Shown one piece after another: positions 8,300 through 17,938 of a stretch of DNA of 64,000 nt. The stretch comes from Edaphobacter bradus (GTDB taxonomy: Bacteria; Acidobacteriota; Terriglobia; Terriglobales; Acidobacteriaceae): positions 310,001 to 374,000 of the forward strand of contig NZ_JAGSYF010000003.1 of assembly GCF_025685645.1 (NCBI RefSeq). Reading direction: 5' to 3'. The notes under the pieces are model-generated. The model was not told the origin of the DNA. It did no database searches and saw only the letters and a list, made by a program, of their open reading frames with translations. The first letter of the stretch is position 1, and each line of letters starts with the position of its first letter. A program made the translations under genes and the position numbers.

Positions 8300-11200
8300 C
8301 AGTCCGCACCCACTGCCTCATGTTCATGCCGACGGAACTCCCGATCTGCCTCCTTCGTATGCAGATATCTCCTTCCAATACGGTCAAAGAACAGGTAGAC
8401 GACCGGCGTTGTAAACAGCGTCAGCACCTGCGACACGATCAGTCCGCCGACGATTGCGATTCCCAGAGGCCGCCTCAACTCGCTGCCCGTGCCGGTGCCC
8501 ATCGCCAGCGGCAGGCCGCCAAGCAGCGCGGCCATCGTCGTCATCATGATCGGGCGGAAACGCAGCAGGCAGGCCTGGTAGATCGCCTCCTCCGGCTCCA
8601 TGTTGTGCACACGCTCGGCCTCAAGCGCGAAGTCGATCATCATGATCGCGTTCTTCTTCACGATGCCGATCAGCAGGATGATGCCGATCAGCGCAATGAC
8701 GCTCAGGTTGATATGGAAAAGCAGCAGCGCCAGAATCGCGCCGACACCGGCCGACGGCAGCGTGGAAAGAATCGTGATCGGGTGGATGTAGCTCTCGTAC
8801 AGCACACCCAGAACGATGTAGACGACGATCAGCGCCGCGAGAATCAGAATCGGCTCGTTGGTCAGCGAAGCCTCGAAGGCCCGCGCCGTGCCCTGGAACG
8901 ACGCATTCACGCTCGCCGGAAGATTCAGTTCATCCTTCGCCCTGTTGACCGCCTCCACTGCGTCGCCAATCGACTTGCCCGGAGCCAGGTTGAACGAGAG
9001 CGTCACCACCGGAAATTGTCCCTGGTGGTTGATTGCAAGCGCCGTCTGCCTCTCCTCGAAGTGCGTAAACGTCGATAGCGGAACCTGCATCCCGTTCGAG
9101 CTCTTCACGTAGATGTTGTCCAGCGAAGTCGGATTGAGCTGGAACTTCGGAGCTACCTCCAGCACCACGTGGTACTGGTTCAACTGCGTAAAGATCGTGG
9201 AGACCTGCCGCTGTCCGAACGCATCGTCCAGCGTGTCGTCGATATTCTGCGGCGTGATTCCCAGCCGCGACGCCGTGTCGCGGTCGATTACCAGTTGCGC
9301 CTCCAGCCCGCTCAACTGCTGGTCGCTGGCCACATCCGTCAGTTCCGGAAGTTGCCTCAGCTTTTCGAGCATCTGGTTCGTCGCCGAGGCCAGCTCCTCG
9401 GAGTTCGCATCTTCGAGCGAGTACTGATACTGCGTCCGGCTCACGCGATCGTCCACCGTCAGGTCCTGCAGCGGCTGCAGGAAGCACTGAATACCCTCCA
9501 CCTGCGCCAGCCTCGGCCCCAGCCGTTGAATCACGTCGGTCGCCGAGTTCGTCCTCTGCTCGCGGTCCTTCAGGTTGATCTGAATGCGCCCGCTGTTCAG
9601 CGTCGAGTTAGTGCCGTCGACTCCGATAAACGACGAGACGCTCTCCACATCTGGGTCCTGCAGAATTACCTTGGCCAGAGTCTGCTGGCGCGCGCTCATC
9701 GCCTGGAAGCTGATGGTCTGCGGAGCCTCTGTGATTCCCAGCAGCACGCCGGTGTCCTGCACCGGGAAGAAGCCCTTCGGCACGACGATGTAGAGGTACA
9801 CCGTCAGCAGGAATGTGGCCAGCGTTACCAACAGGGTCAGGGTCTGGTGACGCAGCACCCACTTCACACCGACGCCATACTTCGCAATCACGTAGTCGAA
9901 GAACACTTCGCTCTTGTGATAAAAGGCGTTCTGCTCGCTCTCCGGCTTGTGCTTCAGCAGTTTCGCGCACATCATCGGCGTCAGCGTCAGCGAAACCACT
10001 GCCGAGACCAGAATCGTCACCGCCAGCGTCACCGCGAACTCGCGGAAGAGACGCCCGACGATATCGCCCATGAACAGCAGGGGAATGAGCACAGCGATCA
10101 GCGACACGGTCAGCGAGAGAATCGTGAACCCGATCTGCTGCGATCCCTTCAGCGCGGCTTCCAGCGGCGAGTCGCCATCCTCGAGATACCGCGAGATGTT
10201 CTCGATCATCACGATCGCGTCGTCCACGACGAAGCCGGTCGAGATCGTCAGCGCCATCAGGCTCAGGTTGTTCAGGCTGTAGCCCAGCAGGTACATCACC
10301 CCGAAGGTGCCTACAATCGACAGAGGCACCGCCACCGAGGGAATGATGGTCGCCGAAAACGAGCGCAGGAACAGGAAGATCACCATCACGACCAGCGCAA
10401 TCGTCAGCATCAGCGAGAACTGCACGTCCTTCACCGAGGCGCGGATCGTATTCGTGCGGTCGGTCAGCACCTGCACCGTTACGCTCGTGGGCAGCGTCGT
10501 GCGGAGCTGCGGCAGCAGCTTCTGCACTTCGTCCACGACACCGATGATGTTGGCGCCCGGCTGCCGCTGGATGTTGACGATCACCGCCGGCTTCAGCTCG
10601 ATATCGCGCGCCGGCTGGTCCTTCGTCGCAGGAGTCGCTGCGGTTCCCATCCACGCGGCCTGGTACAGGTTCTCCGCGCTGTCGACGGCGTTCGCCACGT
10701 CCGACAGCCGCACCGGCGATCCGTTGTGGTACGCGATGATCACCTTCGCGTAGTCCGCGCTCGAGAGCAACTGGTCGTTCGCTCCGATCGTGTACGACTG
10801 CCTCGCGCCGTTCAGGTTGCCCTTCGCCTGGTCCACGTTCGCCGTGCCCAGCGCAGAACGCAGGTCTTCAAGGCTGAGCCCGTAGTTGGCCATCGCCGTC
10901 GGGTTCGCCTGAATTCGCACCGCCGGCTTCTGTCCGCCGTTAATCGACACCAGGCCCACGCCGGAGAGTTGCGAGATCTTCTGCGCCAGCACCGTATCGG
11001 CCAGGTCCTCTACCTTCGATAGCGGCAGCGAGTCGCTGGTCAGCGCCAGCGTGAGAATCGGCGCATCGGCCGGATTCACTTTGCTGTACACCGGAGGATT
11101 CGGCAGGTCCTGCGGCAGATAGCTGTACGCGGCATTGATGGCTGCCTGCACGTCCTGCTGCGCGACGTCGATCGACTCGGACAGCGTGAACTGCAGTGTA

Positions 11201-11472
11201 ATCACGCTGCCGCCGCCTGAGCTCGTTGAGGTCATCTGGCTCAGCCCGGGGATCTGCCCGAACTGCCGCTCCAGAGGGGCCGTCACCGAGGACGCCATCA
11301 CCTCCGGGCTTGCTCCCGGATAGAACGTCACCACCTGAATCGTCGGGTAGTCGACCTCAGGCAGCGCCGAGACCGGCAGCTGCAGATACGCCACCCAGCC
11401 CGCAAGCAAAATGGCCACCATCAGGAGCGAGGTGGCCACTGGGCGCAGAATAAATGGCCGCGAAGGGCTCAT
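8299..11472 (-). CDS. mdtB: RND efflux transporter, MdtB-like
   Basis: Second pump subunit, 1057 residues. Hallmarks: [18 protein letters not shown]-terminal helix, [14 protein letters not shown] and [13 protein letters not shown] porter-domain motifs, [25 protein letters not shown], and [19 protein letters not shown] near the end. It starts at ATG 11472 inside the last codons of the adaptor gene (ATGA, 4-bp overlap) and ends overlapping the next RND gene by one base. In E. coli MdtB and MdtC form a B2C trimer in which the subunits have unequal roles; the same is assumed here from gene order and similarity, not shown. Substrates cannot be read from sequence. Confidence 0.92.
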   Translation of the reverse strand: MSPSRPFILRPVATSLLMVAILLAGWVAYLQLPVSALPEVDYPTIQVVTFYPGASPEVMASSVTAPLERQFGQIPGLSQMTSTSSGGGSVITLQFTLSESIDVAQQDVQAAINAAYSYLPQDLPNPPVYSKVNPADAPILTLALTSDSLPLSKVEDLADTVLAQKISQLSGVGLVSINGGQKPAVRIQANPTAMANYGLSLEDLRSALGTANVDQAKGNLNGARQSYTIGANDQLLSSADYAKVIIAYHNGSPVRLSDVANAVDSAENLYQAAWMGTAATPATKDQPARDIELKPAVIVNIQRQPGANIIGVVDEVQKLLPQLRTTLPTSVTVQVLTDRTNTIRASVKDVQFSLMLTIALVVMVIFLFLRSFSATIIPSVAVPLSIVGTFGVMYLLGYSLNNLSLMALTISTGFVVDDAIVMIENISRYLEDGDSPLEAALKGSQQIGFTILSLTVSLIAVLIPLLFMGDIVGRLFREFAVTLAVTILVSAVVSLTLTPMMCAKLLKHKPESEQNAFYHKSEVFFDYVIAKYGVGVKWVLRHQTLTLLVTLATFLLTVYLYIVVPKGFFPVQDTGVLLGITEAPQTISFQAMSARQQTLAKVILQDPDVESVSSFIGVDGTNSTLNSGRIQINLKDREQRTNSATDVIQRLGPRLAQVEGIQCFLQPLQDLTVDDRVSRTQYQYSLEDANSEELASATNQMLEKLRQLPELTDVASDQQLSGLEAQLVIDRDTASRLGITPQNIDDTLDDAFGQRQVSTIFTQLNQYHVVLEVAPKFQLNPTSLDNIYVKSSNGMQVPLSTFTHFEERQTALAINHQGQFPVVTLSFNLAPGKSIGDAVEAVNRAKDELNLPASVNASFQGTARAFEASLTNEPILILAALIVVYIVLGVLYESYIHPITILSTLPSAGVGAILALLLFHINLSVIALIGIILLIGIVKKNAIMMIDFALEAERVHNMEPEEAIYQACLLRFRPIMMTTMAALLGGLPLAMGTGTGSELRRPLGIAIVGGLIVSQVLTLFTTPVVYLFFDRIGRRYLHTKEADREFRRHEHEAVGAD

Positions 11473-13001
11473 GGATGCTGACCTCCCGCGTTTGTGTTCT
11501 GGCCATGCTGCCCATGCTGGTGCTCCCCACCCTTGCCCTGCCCAATCACATTGGGGGTCATATCCGTCCCGCCGTCTGTGGCATTGGTTCCCTGCGCTCT
11601 TGGACCACCCGGCCTCATCGCCTGACGTGGGCTCACGCGGCTGCCGTTCCTCAGCTTCTCCTGGCCATCTACAACAACCTGATCCCCAGGGTTGACCCCG
11701 CCGCCCAGAATCGTCTGGACTCCCTCTGTCAGATCCACCTTCACGGTCTGCGCCACGGCGTAGAAGTGCGGTTGGTTCTGCTGGCCTGCACCCGAGGCGG
11801 TTCCGGATGCTGGAGCTGCACCTCCAGGCTTGCTTCCCGGATGCACTCGGCCACCGCCGGGCAGGCCGTGCGGGCCGGTATCACCCTGCAGGCTCGCCGG
11901 AGGATCGCCCGGCTTCACCAAAAAGACAAAGTTGCCCTGCGAACCCGACTGGATCGCCGCCGAGGGAACCACAATCGCGTTCGGCCTCTGCTGCAGGATC
12001 AGACGTACGTTCACGAACTGGTTCGGGAACAGCGCTCCATCCTTGTTGTCGAAGATGGCCTTCACCTTCACAGTGCCCGTCGTCGTGTCGATCTGGTTGT
12101 CCACCGTCAGAACGCTTCCGCTGGCAAGATGCGTCGCTCCGGAGCGGTCATACGCCTCGACGTTGAGCTTCTTGCCGCCCTTCATCAGATCAAGCACCTC
12201 AGGCAGATTGTCCTCAGGCAGCGTGAAGATCACCGTAATCGGCTGAAGCTGCGTCACCACCAGCAATCCGTTCGTGTCCGAAGCATGAACTATATTGCCC
12301 GGATCAACCTGCCGTAGCCCGACCACCCCATCGATCGGCGAGGTGATCTTCGTGTACTGCAGATTCACCCGCGCAGCCTGAATCGCCGCCTTATCGGCTT
12401 CGATCGAGCCCTGGGCCTGTCCCGACGACGAGATCTGCGCCTGCTCGCTCTCCTGGGAGACCACACCGGCCCGATAGAGCGCTGTGTACCTCGCCGCCTC
12501 GGCCTGCGCGTTCACCGCGTTGGCCTGGTCCTTCACCAGCTGTCCCTGGGCCTGCGCAAGCACGGCTTGATAGGGAGCCGGATCGATCTCGGCCAGCAAC
12601 TGGCCCTTCCGCACCTTCTCGCCTTCACGAACCGCCACCTGGACCAGTTGCCCATCCACGCGGGACTTGATCGTCACCGTGTAATACGCCGTCACGGTGC
12701 CCAGCTCCGTCAGGTAGATTGGCATCGCCTTCTGCTGCACCGTCGAAACCTGCACAGGAACCGGGCGGTCGGCTGCCGCCTGCGACCTCTGATTGTCGGC
12801 ATTCTGCTGCTGCGTGTTCTGCCGGATCTTCCACACGGCCACCCCGACCACCAGCAGGATCACCAGAGCGACGATCCACTTCTTCAGGCCTGAGCCCTTA
12901 GGCCTCTCCGGTTCAGGCACGGCTCTCTGCGGGGCAGTCGCAGGGAGAACTGGGCTGGTCTCTTGTTCGGTAATCTGGGCTGACGACATTGGCGCGTTCA
13001 C
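11469..13001 (-). CDS. mdtA: RND periplasmic adaptor, MdtA-like
   Basis: Membrane fusion protein of 510 residues. A single N-terminal anchor helix ([18 protein letters not shown], about 40-57) is followed by the lipoyl/hairpin core: [31 protein letters not shown], a coiled-coil rich in Ala/Gln/Glu, then [18 protein letters not shown] and the beta-barrel domain [10 protein letters not shown]. The C-terminal 130 residues are Gly/Pro/Gln/His-rich and low complexity, ending in a His/Gly/Gln tail, unusual for the family. It is first in the operon; GTG 13001 is taken as start with GAGAG upstream, and ATG 12989 is an alternative. It links the two RND subunits to an outer-membrane channel. Confidence 0.9.
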   Translation of the reverse strand: MNAPMSSAQITEQETSPVLPATAPQRAVPEPERPKGSGLKKWIVALVILLVVGVAVWKIRQNTQQQNADNQRSQAAADRPVPVQVSTVQQKAMPIYLTELGTVTAYYTVTIKSRVDGQLVQVAVREGEKVRKGQLLAEIDPAPYQAVLAQAQGQLVKDQANAVNAQAEAARYTALYRAGVVSQESEQAQISSSGQAQGSIEADKAAIQAARVNLQYTKITSPIDGVVGLRQVDPGNIVHASDTNGLLVVTQLQPITVIFTLPEDNLPEVLDLMKGGKKLNVEAYDRSGATHLASGSVLTVDNQIDTTTGTVKVKAIFDNKDGALFPNQFVNVRLILQQRPNAIVVPSAAIQSGSQGNFVFLVKPGDPPASLQGDTGPHGLPGGGRVHPGSKPGGAAPASGTASGAGQQNQPHFYAVAQTVKVDLTEGVQTILGGGVNPGDQVVVDGQEKLRNGSRVSPRQAMRPGGPRAQGTNATDGGTDMTPNVIGQGKGGEHQHGQHGQNTNAGGQHP

Positions 13002-13282
13002 CGTGCTCTCAAAATGAATTGGACTGATGCTGTTGAACCAAGGATATAAATCCAGGACTAGTCAAATTGCTCGACCTGCGTTGCGTCTCGAACTCAGCAA
13101 CATGGTCGAAGTTTTTTCAATTCAGAGGGTTCTTCGGAAACCTCAGAATAACTGATAATGACGTTGGCCGCCTCGTGAAGGTTTCGCCCTGAACTCCGCC
13201 CTGGCCTGATATCTGTTCGTAACTCCAGTTGGCAGTGCGGTAATCGCTCTTCTTTCATTATTCTCAACAGAAGGATCATCAT
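13002..13282. other. Divergent intergenic region, efflux operon / HAD-UbiA gene
   Basis: About 280 bp of lower GC with no gene. It must carry the divergent promoters of the efflux operon and the HAD-UbiA gene. A/T-rich blocks occur near 13040-13070 and 13105-13160, but no -35/-10 pair with good spacing could be fixed by eye, and no repressor gene is adjacent. Confidence 0.4.
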
Positions 13283-14779
13283 TTGCCCGCCACTGCCACC
13301 GAATCCGGTATCTCCGCCCTTCCGGCCCTCTGCGTCGACCTGGACGGCACTTTAGTCAAATCCGATACCCTCGTTGACTCGGTCCTCTCGCTCGCCCGCC
13401 ACCATCCGACCGAGCTACTCAAGGTCCCAGGCTGGCTCCTCGAAGGCAAGGCGGCTTTTAAGCGCCATCTCGCCGGCGCTGTCTCCTTAGATGCCGCCCA
13501 CCTGCCCTACAACCGCGAACTCCTGCAGTTTCTGGAGCAGGAGCACTCCACCGGCCGCCCCCTCTACCTGGCCACCGCGGCCGACCTCGGGATCGCCCGC
13601 CGCGTCGCCGAGCATCTCGGCATCTTCTCTGGAGTCCTTGCCTCCGACGGAGTCGTTAACCTCTCTGGACACAACAAGCTGGCCGTCTTCCGCGAGCACT
13701 TCGGCGACAACTTCTCCTACATCGGCAACGCCACGCCCGACCTCCCGCTCCTGGAGGCCTGCCGCGAGCCAATGGTGGCCAACCCCACCGCCGGCCTTCG
13801 CTCCGGGCTCCGCCGCGCCCGCATCACCCCCGTCCGCAGCTTCACCGAGCGAGTCTCGCCCATCAAGGCCTGGCTTAAAGCCATCCGGATCCACCAGTGG
13901 GCCAAGAACGTCCTCATCTTCCTGCCGCTTCTCCTCGCTCATGCCCTGCCCCTCGGCCTTGTCACCGGAACAATCCTGGCCTTCTTTTCCTTCGGCCTCT
14001 GCGCATCGGCCACCTACATCGTCAACGACCTCCTCGACCTCGACGCCGACCGCCAGCATCCCCGTAAGCGCCGCCGCCCCTTCGCCTCCGGAGATCTCTC
14101 CGCTGTCACAGGACTCGGAGTCATCCTCCTCTTCCTCGTCCTGTCGATCACACTCGCTGTCCTGCTCCCGGCGGTGGTCGCCCGGCTCTCACCGGATCGC
14201 GCCCTCGTCCGCCCCTACCACTTCCTCGCGTGGCTCGGAATCTACGCCGTCACCACGCTCGCCTACTCGCTCCGCCTCAAGCGAGCCGTCCTCGTGGATG
14301 TCATCGTCCTCTCCGGCCTCTACACCATCCGCATCATCGCCGGCTCCGCCGCAACGGGAGTCCCCGTCTCCACCTGGCTCGCGAGCTTCAGCATCTTCTT
14401 CTTCCTCTCGCTGGCCTTCGTCAAGCGCTTCGCCGAGCTCGAAAACCTCCGCGAGCGCGGCGGCTCTATCGCCAAGGGCCGCGGCTACCACATCTCCGAC
14501 GTCGAGCAGCTCCGCAGCTTCGGCTCGGCCTCGGGATACGCCTCGGTCGTCGTCCTCACCCTCTATATCTCGAACCTCAACGCCGACGCCGCCCAGCTCT
14601 ACAACCACATCAACCGTCTCTGGCTGCTCGTCCCCGTCATGCTTCTCTGGCTCAGCCGCCTGTGGCTGCAGGCCTCGCGCGGCGAACTCGATGAAGACCC
14701 CGTCGTCTACGCCATCACCGACCGCCGCAGCCTACTGCTAGGGCTGCTTGTGATTGCCGTCGTCCTCTCCGCGCTCTGA
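13283..14779 (+). CDS. HAD hydrolase - UbiA prenyltransferase fusion
   Basis: A 498-residue two-domain protein. Residues about 15-195 form a HAD phosphatase (motif I DLDGT at 19-23, later YIGNATPDLPLLEAC as the acidic motif IV). Residues about 205-498 are a polytopic UbiA-type prenyltransferase with NDLLDLDADRQHPRKRRRP as first Asp-rich motif and DVIVLSGLYTIRIIAG as the second region, and about eight membrane helices. Family knowledge: HAD-UbiA fusions are often associated with transfer of 5-phosphoribosyl groups to polyprenyl phosphate and removal of the phosphate, next to DprE1/DprE2 homologues. Such homologues are at 52.2-54.3 kb here. TTG 13283 follows AGAAGGATC and is the best start. Confidence 0.85.
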   Translation: MPATATESGISALPALCVDLDGTLVKSDTLVDSVLSLARHHPTELLKVPGWLLEGKAAFKRHLAGAVSLDAAHLPYNRELLQFLEQEHSTGRPLYLATAADLGIARRVAEHLGIFSGVLASDGVVNLSGHNKLAVFREHFGDNFSYIGNATPDLPLLEACREPMVANPTAGLRSGLRRARITPVRSFTERVSPIKAWLKAIRIHQWAKNVLIFLPLLLAHALPLGLVTGTILAFFSFGLCASATYIVNDLLDLDADRQHPRKRRRPFASGDLSAVTGLGVILLFLVLSITLAVLLPAVVARLSPDRALVRPYHFLAWLGIYAVTTLAYSLRLKRAVLVDVIVLSGLYTIRIIAGSAATGVPVSTWLASFSIFFFLSLAFVKRFAELENLRERGGSIAKGRGYHISDVEQLRSFGSASGYASVVVLTLYISNLNADAAQLYNHINRLWLLVPVMLLWLSRLWLQASRGELDEDPVVYAITDRRSLLLGLLVIAVVLSAL

Positions 14780-14807
14780 CCTTATCCGTCTTCACCAAGT
14801 AGAAGAG

Positions 14808-14860
14808 TGTCATCCTGAGCGGAGCGCAGCGGAGTCGAAGGGACCTGCGGTTGTCTTTTG
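14808..14860 (+). repeat. Dispersed TGTCATCC-type intergenic repeat
   Basis: TGTCATCCTGAGCGGAGC followed by a GGAGTCGAAGGGACCTGC-like end, the general format of the palindromic repeat also found at 20955, 42531 and, in frame, within pheT. It occupies the spacer ahead of pheS. Confidence 0.55.
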
Positions 14861-14881
14861 CATTTATCCTTATCTCTGGCC

Positions 14882-15997
14882 ATGACCGACACCATCCCCA
14901 CGCTTTCCAGCTACGACGAGACCGCCCTCGAAGCCGCCTTCGCCACTCTCGCCGAAGAGGTCCGCACCTCTGCCGCCGCCCTCACCACACCCGAGGCGCA
15001 GGAGAACTTCCGCCTCCACTGGCTGGGCCGCAAGCAAGGCCGCCTCAAGCTCATCTCCGACGCCTGGCTTAAGTCCGCGCCGCCCGAAGCCCGCAAGCCC
15101 CTCGGCATTCGCTTCAACCAGCTCAAGCAGCAAATCGAGCAGGCCCTCGAAGCCCCGGCAGCACCTATCGCAGCGCCGAAAGTGCAGGCCCTGGACATCA
15201 CCCTACCCGGCGTCATCCGCACCCCCGGCATCGCCCACCCCCTGCTCAGCACCATGCATGAGATCGTGCGCGTCTTCCATCATCTCGGCTACAGCACCAA
15301 CCTCGGCCCGCAGGTCGAGAGCGACTTCTACAACTTCGAAGCCCTCAACTTCCCACAGGACCACCCCGCGCGCGACACCCAGGACACACTCCAGATCGCC
15401 AATCAGCACGCGAAGCCCTCGCGCGACCGCCTGCTGATGCGCACCCACACCTCGCCCGTGCAGATCCGCACCATGATCGCGCAGGCCCCGCCCATCCGCA
15501 TCGTCATCCCCGGCAAGGTCCACCGCAATGACGCCGCGGACGCCACCCACTCGCCCATCTTTCACCAGATCGAAGGCCTCTGCGTCGACACCAACATCAC
15601 CTTCTCCGACCTCAAGGGCACGCTCGACCACGCCATGAAGGCCCTCTTCGGCTCGGCCGTGAAGACGCGCTTCTTCCCCAGCTTCTTCCCCTTCACCGAA
15701 CCCTCAGCCGACGTGCAGATCAGTTGCATCTTCTGCGGAGGCTCCGGCTGCCGCAAGTGCAAACACTCCGGCTGGATCGAGCTCCTGGGCTGCGGCATGG
15801 TCGACCCGCACGTCTTCGCTTCCGTCACTGAAGAACGCCGCAAGATCGATCCTGCTGATGACGCCTACAACCCGGAGAAGATCACAGGCTTCGCCTTCGG
15901 CATGGGAGTCGAGCGCATCGCCATGATGCTCCACGGCGTCTCCGACATAGGCCACTTCTACTCCGGAGACATGCGGTTTCTCGAACAGTTCGCATAA
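14882..15997 (+). CDS. pheS: Phenylalanine--tRNA ligase alpha subunit
   Basis: Class II aminoacyl-tRNA synthetase catalytic subunit, 371 residues, joining Phe to tRNA-Phe in the (alpha-beta)2 enzyme. An N-terminal coiled-coil part (to about residue 100, with FRLHWLGRKQGRLKLISDAWL) precedes the catalytic domain: HPLLSTMHEIVRVFHHLGY, FPQDHPARDTQDT, LLMRTHTSPVQIR (motif 2 region), FFPSFFPFTEPSADVQISC, and motif 3 FAFGMGVERIAMMLHGVSD. ATG 14882 gives the usual N-terminus; an upstream TTG is open but has no better site. The partner pheT lies 2 kb downstream, separated by three minus-strand genes, so pheS and pheT are not a simple operon here. Confidence 0.96.
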   Translation: MTDTIPTLSSYDETALEAAFATLAEEVRTSAAALTTPEAQENFRLHWLGRKQGRLKLISDAWLKSAPPEARKPLGIRFNQLKQQIEQALEAPAAPIAAPKVQALDITLPGVIRTPGIAHPLLSTMHEIVRVFHHLGYSTNLGPQVESDFYNFEALNFPQDHPARDTQDTLQIANQHAKPSRDRLLMRTHTSPVQIRTMIAQAPPIRIVIPGKVHRNDAADATHSPIFHQIEGLCVDTNITFSDLKGTLDHAMKALFGSAVKTRFFPSFFPFTEPSADVQISCIFCGGSGCRKCKHSGWIELLGCGMVDPHVFASVTEERRKIDPADDAYNPEKITGFAFGMGVERIAMMLHGVSDIGHFYSGDMRFLEQFA

Positions 15998-16034
15998 CGC
16001 CCAGTTCGCATCACAGTGAGTTCTCCTGGGTCCG

Positions 16035-16796
16035 CTACTTCAGGCTATTCTGCAGAGCATCCAGATTCTGCGGACGCACTCGAATCGCCCCGCCCCTCGG
16101 GCTATCGATATCCGCAATCAGGAAAAATGAGAGCGCAATCACCAGCGGCAGGATCATAAGCAACTTCGCCTCTGACCGCCGCACCCCAAAGCCCACCAGC
16201 GCATTGCTGAACAGGCCCATTCCGAACATCAGGCACCATGCCGCCACAGGGATTTTGTTCCACCAGGCCGCTTGCGTATATCCCTGCGAGTTCAGCACGT
16301 CGTTCATCCCCGCAGCAGCCAGGGAACGACCAACTGTAGGCTGCGCATTCGTCGGCCCCGCGACGCCTGCCCACAGTTGGCTCTGCAACCTCTCCGTGTC
16401 TGCGTTGATCTGCCGCAGTTCGTCGGCGTGTCGCGTTACATACCACCGTATTCGCAGGTCCGTATACTGCCGCAGCATCGTCCGCACCTGCGATGCTTCT
16501 GGCTCGGGCAGCAGGTCCGCGCGGACATACTCTGTCCCGATCGCGTTCGCCTCCGCCTCCTCATAGTTCTTGCGCAAGTCATATCGTGCCGTCGCCATCG
16601 AATAACTGAACCCGATGATCAGGCCAAGTAGGGTCAACGTCGCTCCCTGCACAAGGGTAAAGTCCGCCTTGAGGGCCTCCGTCAGGGCCTCTCGCCCCTC
16701 GCTCATCCGGCTGCCCAGTCGCGCAGCCAGCCAGAGAAGCAAAATTGAAATCACGAATATCACCAGTGGATATTTCAGTATGTGGAGCACTGGCAT
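16035..16796 (-). CDS. Bestrophin-like / DUF4239 membrane protein
   Basis: A 253-residue integral membrane protein with hydrophobic segments near residues 8-25, 50-68, 180-200 and 210-230. The segment TLLGLIIGFSYSMATARYDLRKNYEEAEANAIGTEYVRADLLP is the recognisable DUF4239 ('bestrophin-like') signature, followed by a long charged helical region. Function is not established; an ion-channel role has been suggested from fold similarity only. It runs opposite to pheS and lies next to a small holin-like membrane gene on the same strand, with 15 bp between them. Confidence 0.78.
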   Translation of the reverse strand: MPVLHILKYPLVIFVISILLLWLAARLGSRMSEGREALTEALKADFTLVQGATLTLLGLIIGFSYSMATARYDLRKNYEEAEANAIGTEYVRADLLPEPEASQVRTMLRQYTDLRIRWYVTRHADELRQINADTERLQSQLWAGVAGPTNAQPTVGRSLAAAGMNDVLNSQGYTQAAWWNKIPVAAWCLMFGMGLFSNALVGFGVRRSEAKLLMILPLVIALSFFLIADIDSPRGGAIRVRPQNLDALQNSLK

Positions 16797-16811
16797 CCCC
16801 TCCTCTGATAT

Positions 16812-17165
16812 CTAACTAGGCTTATTTGGCCACTTCAGGAACCCAAATAGCAGATGGAGGATCGCCAGCGCCAACGCGCCCAGGAAAGCCGCTTTAAACG
16901 TCGTCACCGAGAATCCCGGCACAAACTTGCTCGAGAACCAGAGAATCACCGCATTGATCACGAGAAAGAAAAGCCCGAACGAAAGTATCCCCAGCGGGAG
17001 CGTGATGAACTTCAGCAGCAGCCCCAGCGTCGCATTCAGCAGCCCGATCACGATCACCGCAATCAGCGCCGAGACGAAGTTGCTGACATTGAAGCCCTGG
17101 ACAAAGTGCGAAACCACCAGCAGAGCCAAGGCATTCAGAATCCAGTGCAGAAGCATGCGAACCAT
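16812..17165 (-). CDS. Phage holin family (PF04020-type) membrane protein
   Basis: A 117-residue protein with four hydrophobic segments (about 6-22, 28-50, 56-75, 88-110) matching the small 'phage holin family 4 / DUF360' group: LLHWILNALALLVVSHFVQGFNV, LLNATLGLLLKFITLPLGILSFGLFFLVINAVILW and FKAAFLGALALAILHLLF. The family name is historical; most members are chromosomal and have no known lytic role, and nothing phage-like surrounds this gene. Probably co-transcribed with the DUF4239 gene just downstream. Confidence 0.85.
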   Translation of the reverse strand: MVRMLLHWILNALALLVVSHFVQGFNVSNFVSALIAVIVIGLLNATLGLLLKFITLPLGILSFGLFFLVINAVILWFSSKFVPGFSVTTFKAAFLGALALAILHLLFGFLKWPNKPS

Positions 17166-17299
17166 AGCCAGTCCTCGTGAGCTTTAGAATTGAGCACCCA
17201 ACTCTCGTGCACACGAGCATACCCGACGTCACCACAGCCAACCATCAAAACTTTTTGCCGCTGACTCCTGACCCGCGACTCCCTGACTTCCTCGCTACA

Positions 17300-17791
17300 T
17301 CACTTCGCCGTTTCGTGGTCGTAGCTGATCACCCGCGCAATCTTCCACGCACCATCCTTGTACTGCCACAGGTGAACAAACTTCGCCTCGCCGACTGTGT
17401 CGTGCTCCTGTCCTGGATGCGTAAAGCGATGGACCCCGATCTCCACCGCTCCATAGCCCTTCATGTAGTAGACCTTGAGCGACTCTGGAACCAGCTCGCG
17501 GTGGGTCTTGCCGCAGATGTTCTGCCTGATGCTCTCGGACAGCGCCTTATTGCCGAGCGTCACTCCGCCCTGGTCGTGGTAGAACTCCACGTCCTCGGCG
17601 ATGAGTGAGCTGAACTTCTCGAGATTGCACGTGTTGTAGGCATCGAAGAGCTTGGCATCAAGCATCGTAATCGCGCGGTCCAGCTCCTGCTGGTTGTGTA
17701 TATTGTCCAGCGACGGAACCGCCTGGGCATCGGCCCGGCCGATCGAGCCCGCGAGCAGGACAAACGGTAGCAGAGCAGAGAACCTCTTCAT
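17300..17791 (-). CDS. Secreted NTF2-like (DUF4440-type) protein
   Basis: A 163-residue protein with a signal peptide (KRFSALLPFVLLAGSIGRADA) and an SnoaL/NTF2-like cone fold: ITMLDAKLFDAYNTCNLEKFSSLIAEDVEFYHDQGGVTLGNKAL, then GVHRFTHPGQ, and the last strand WKIARVISYDHE. ATG 17791 is chosen because AAGAAAGG sits eight bases upstream and the longer upstream frame has no signal-peptide character. Members of this fold include small ligand-binding and catalytic proteins, so no activity is assigned. It lies between the holin-like gene (same strand) and pheT (divergent). Confidence 0.8.
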   Translation of the reverse strand: MKRFSALLPFVLLAGSIGRADAQAVPSLDNIHNQQELDRAITMLDAKLFDAYNTCNLEKFSSLIAEDVEFYHDQGGVTLGNKALSESIRQNICGKTHRELVPESLKVYYMKGYGAVEIGVHRFTHPGQEHDTVGEAKFVHLWQYKDGAWKIARVISYDHETAK

Positions 17792-17938
17792 GAGCATCAC
17801 CTTTCTTGACTGGAAAAAGGAACGACACACCCCGATACGCAGCGAGCGATGGAAATGTTCGCCCAAAAAATCCGGATCGCCTGCCGCCGGCGCCTCTCCC
17901 CGCCGCCTTCGCATTGTTTAGACTAGGAACGTCCACTC

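Noticed and set aside
9169..11022. A 617-codon plus-strand open frame opposite the MdtB-like gene
   Set aside because: Arg/His/Gln-heavy product with no motif, exactly antisense to a strongly recognised RND gene; high-GC shadow.
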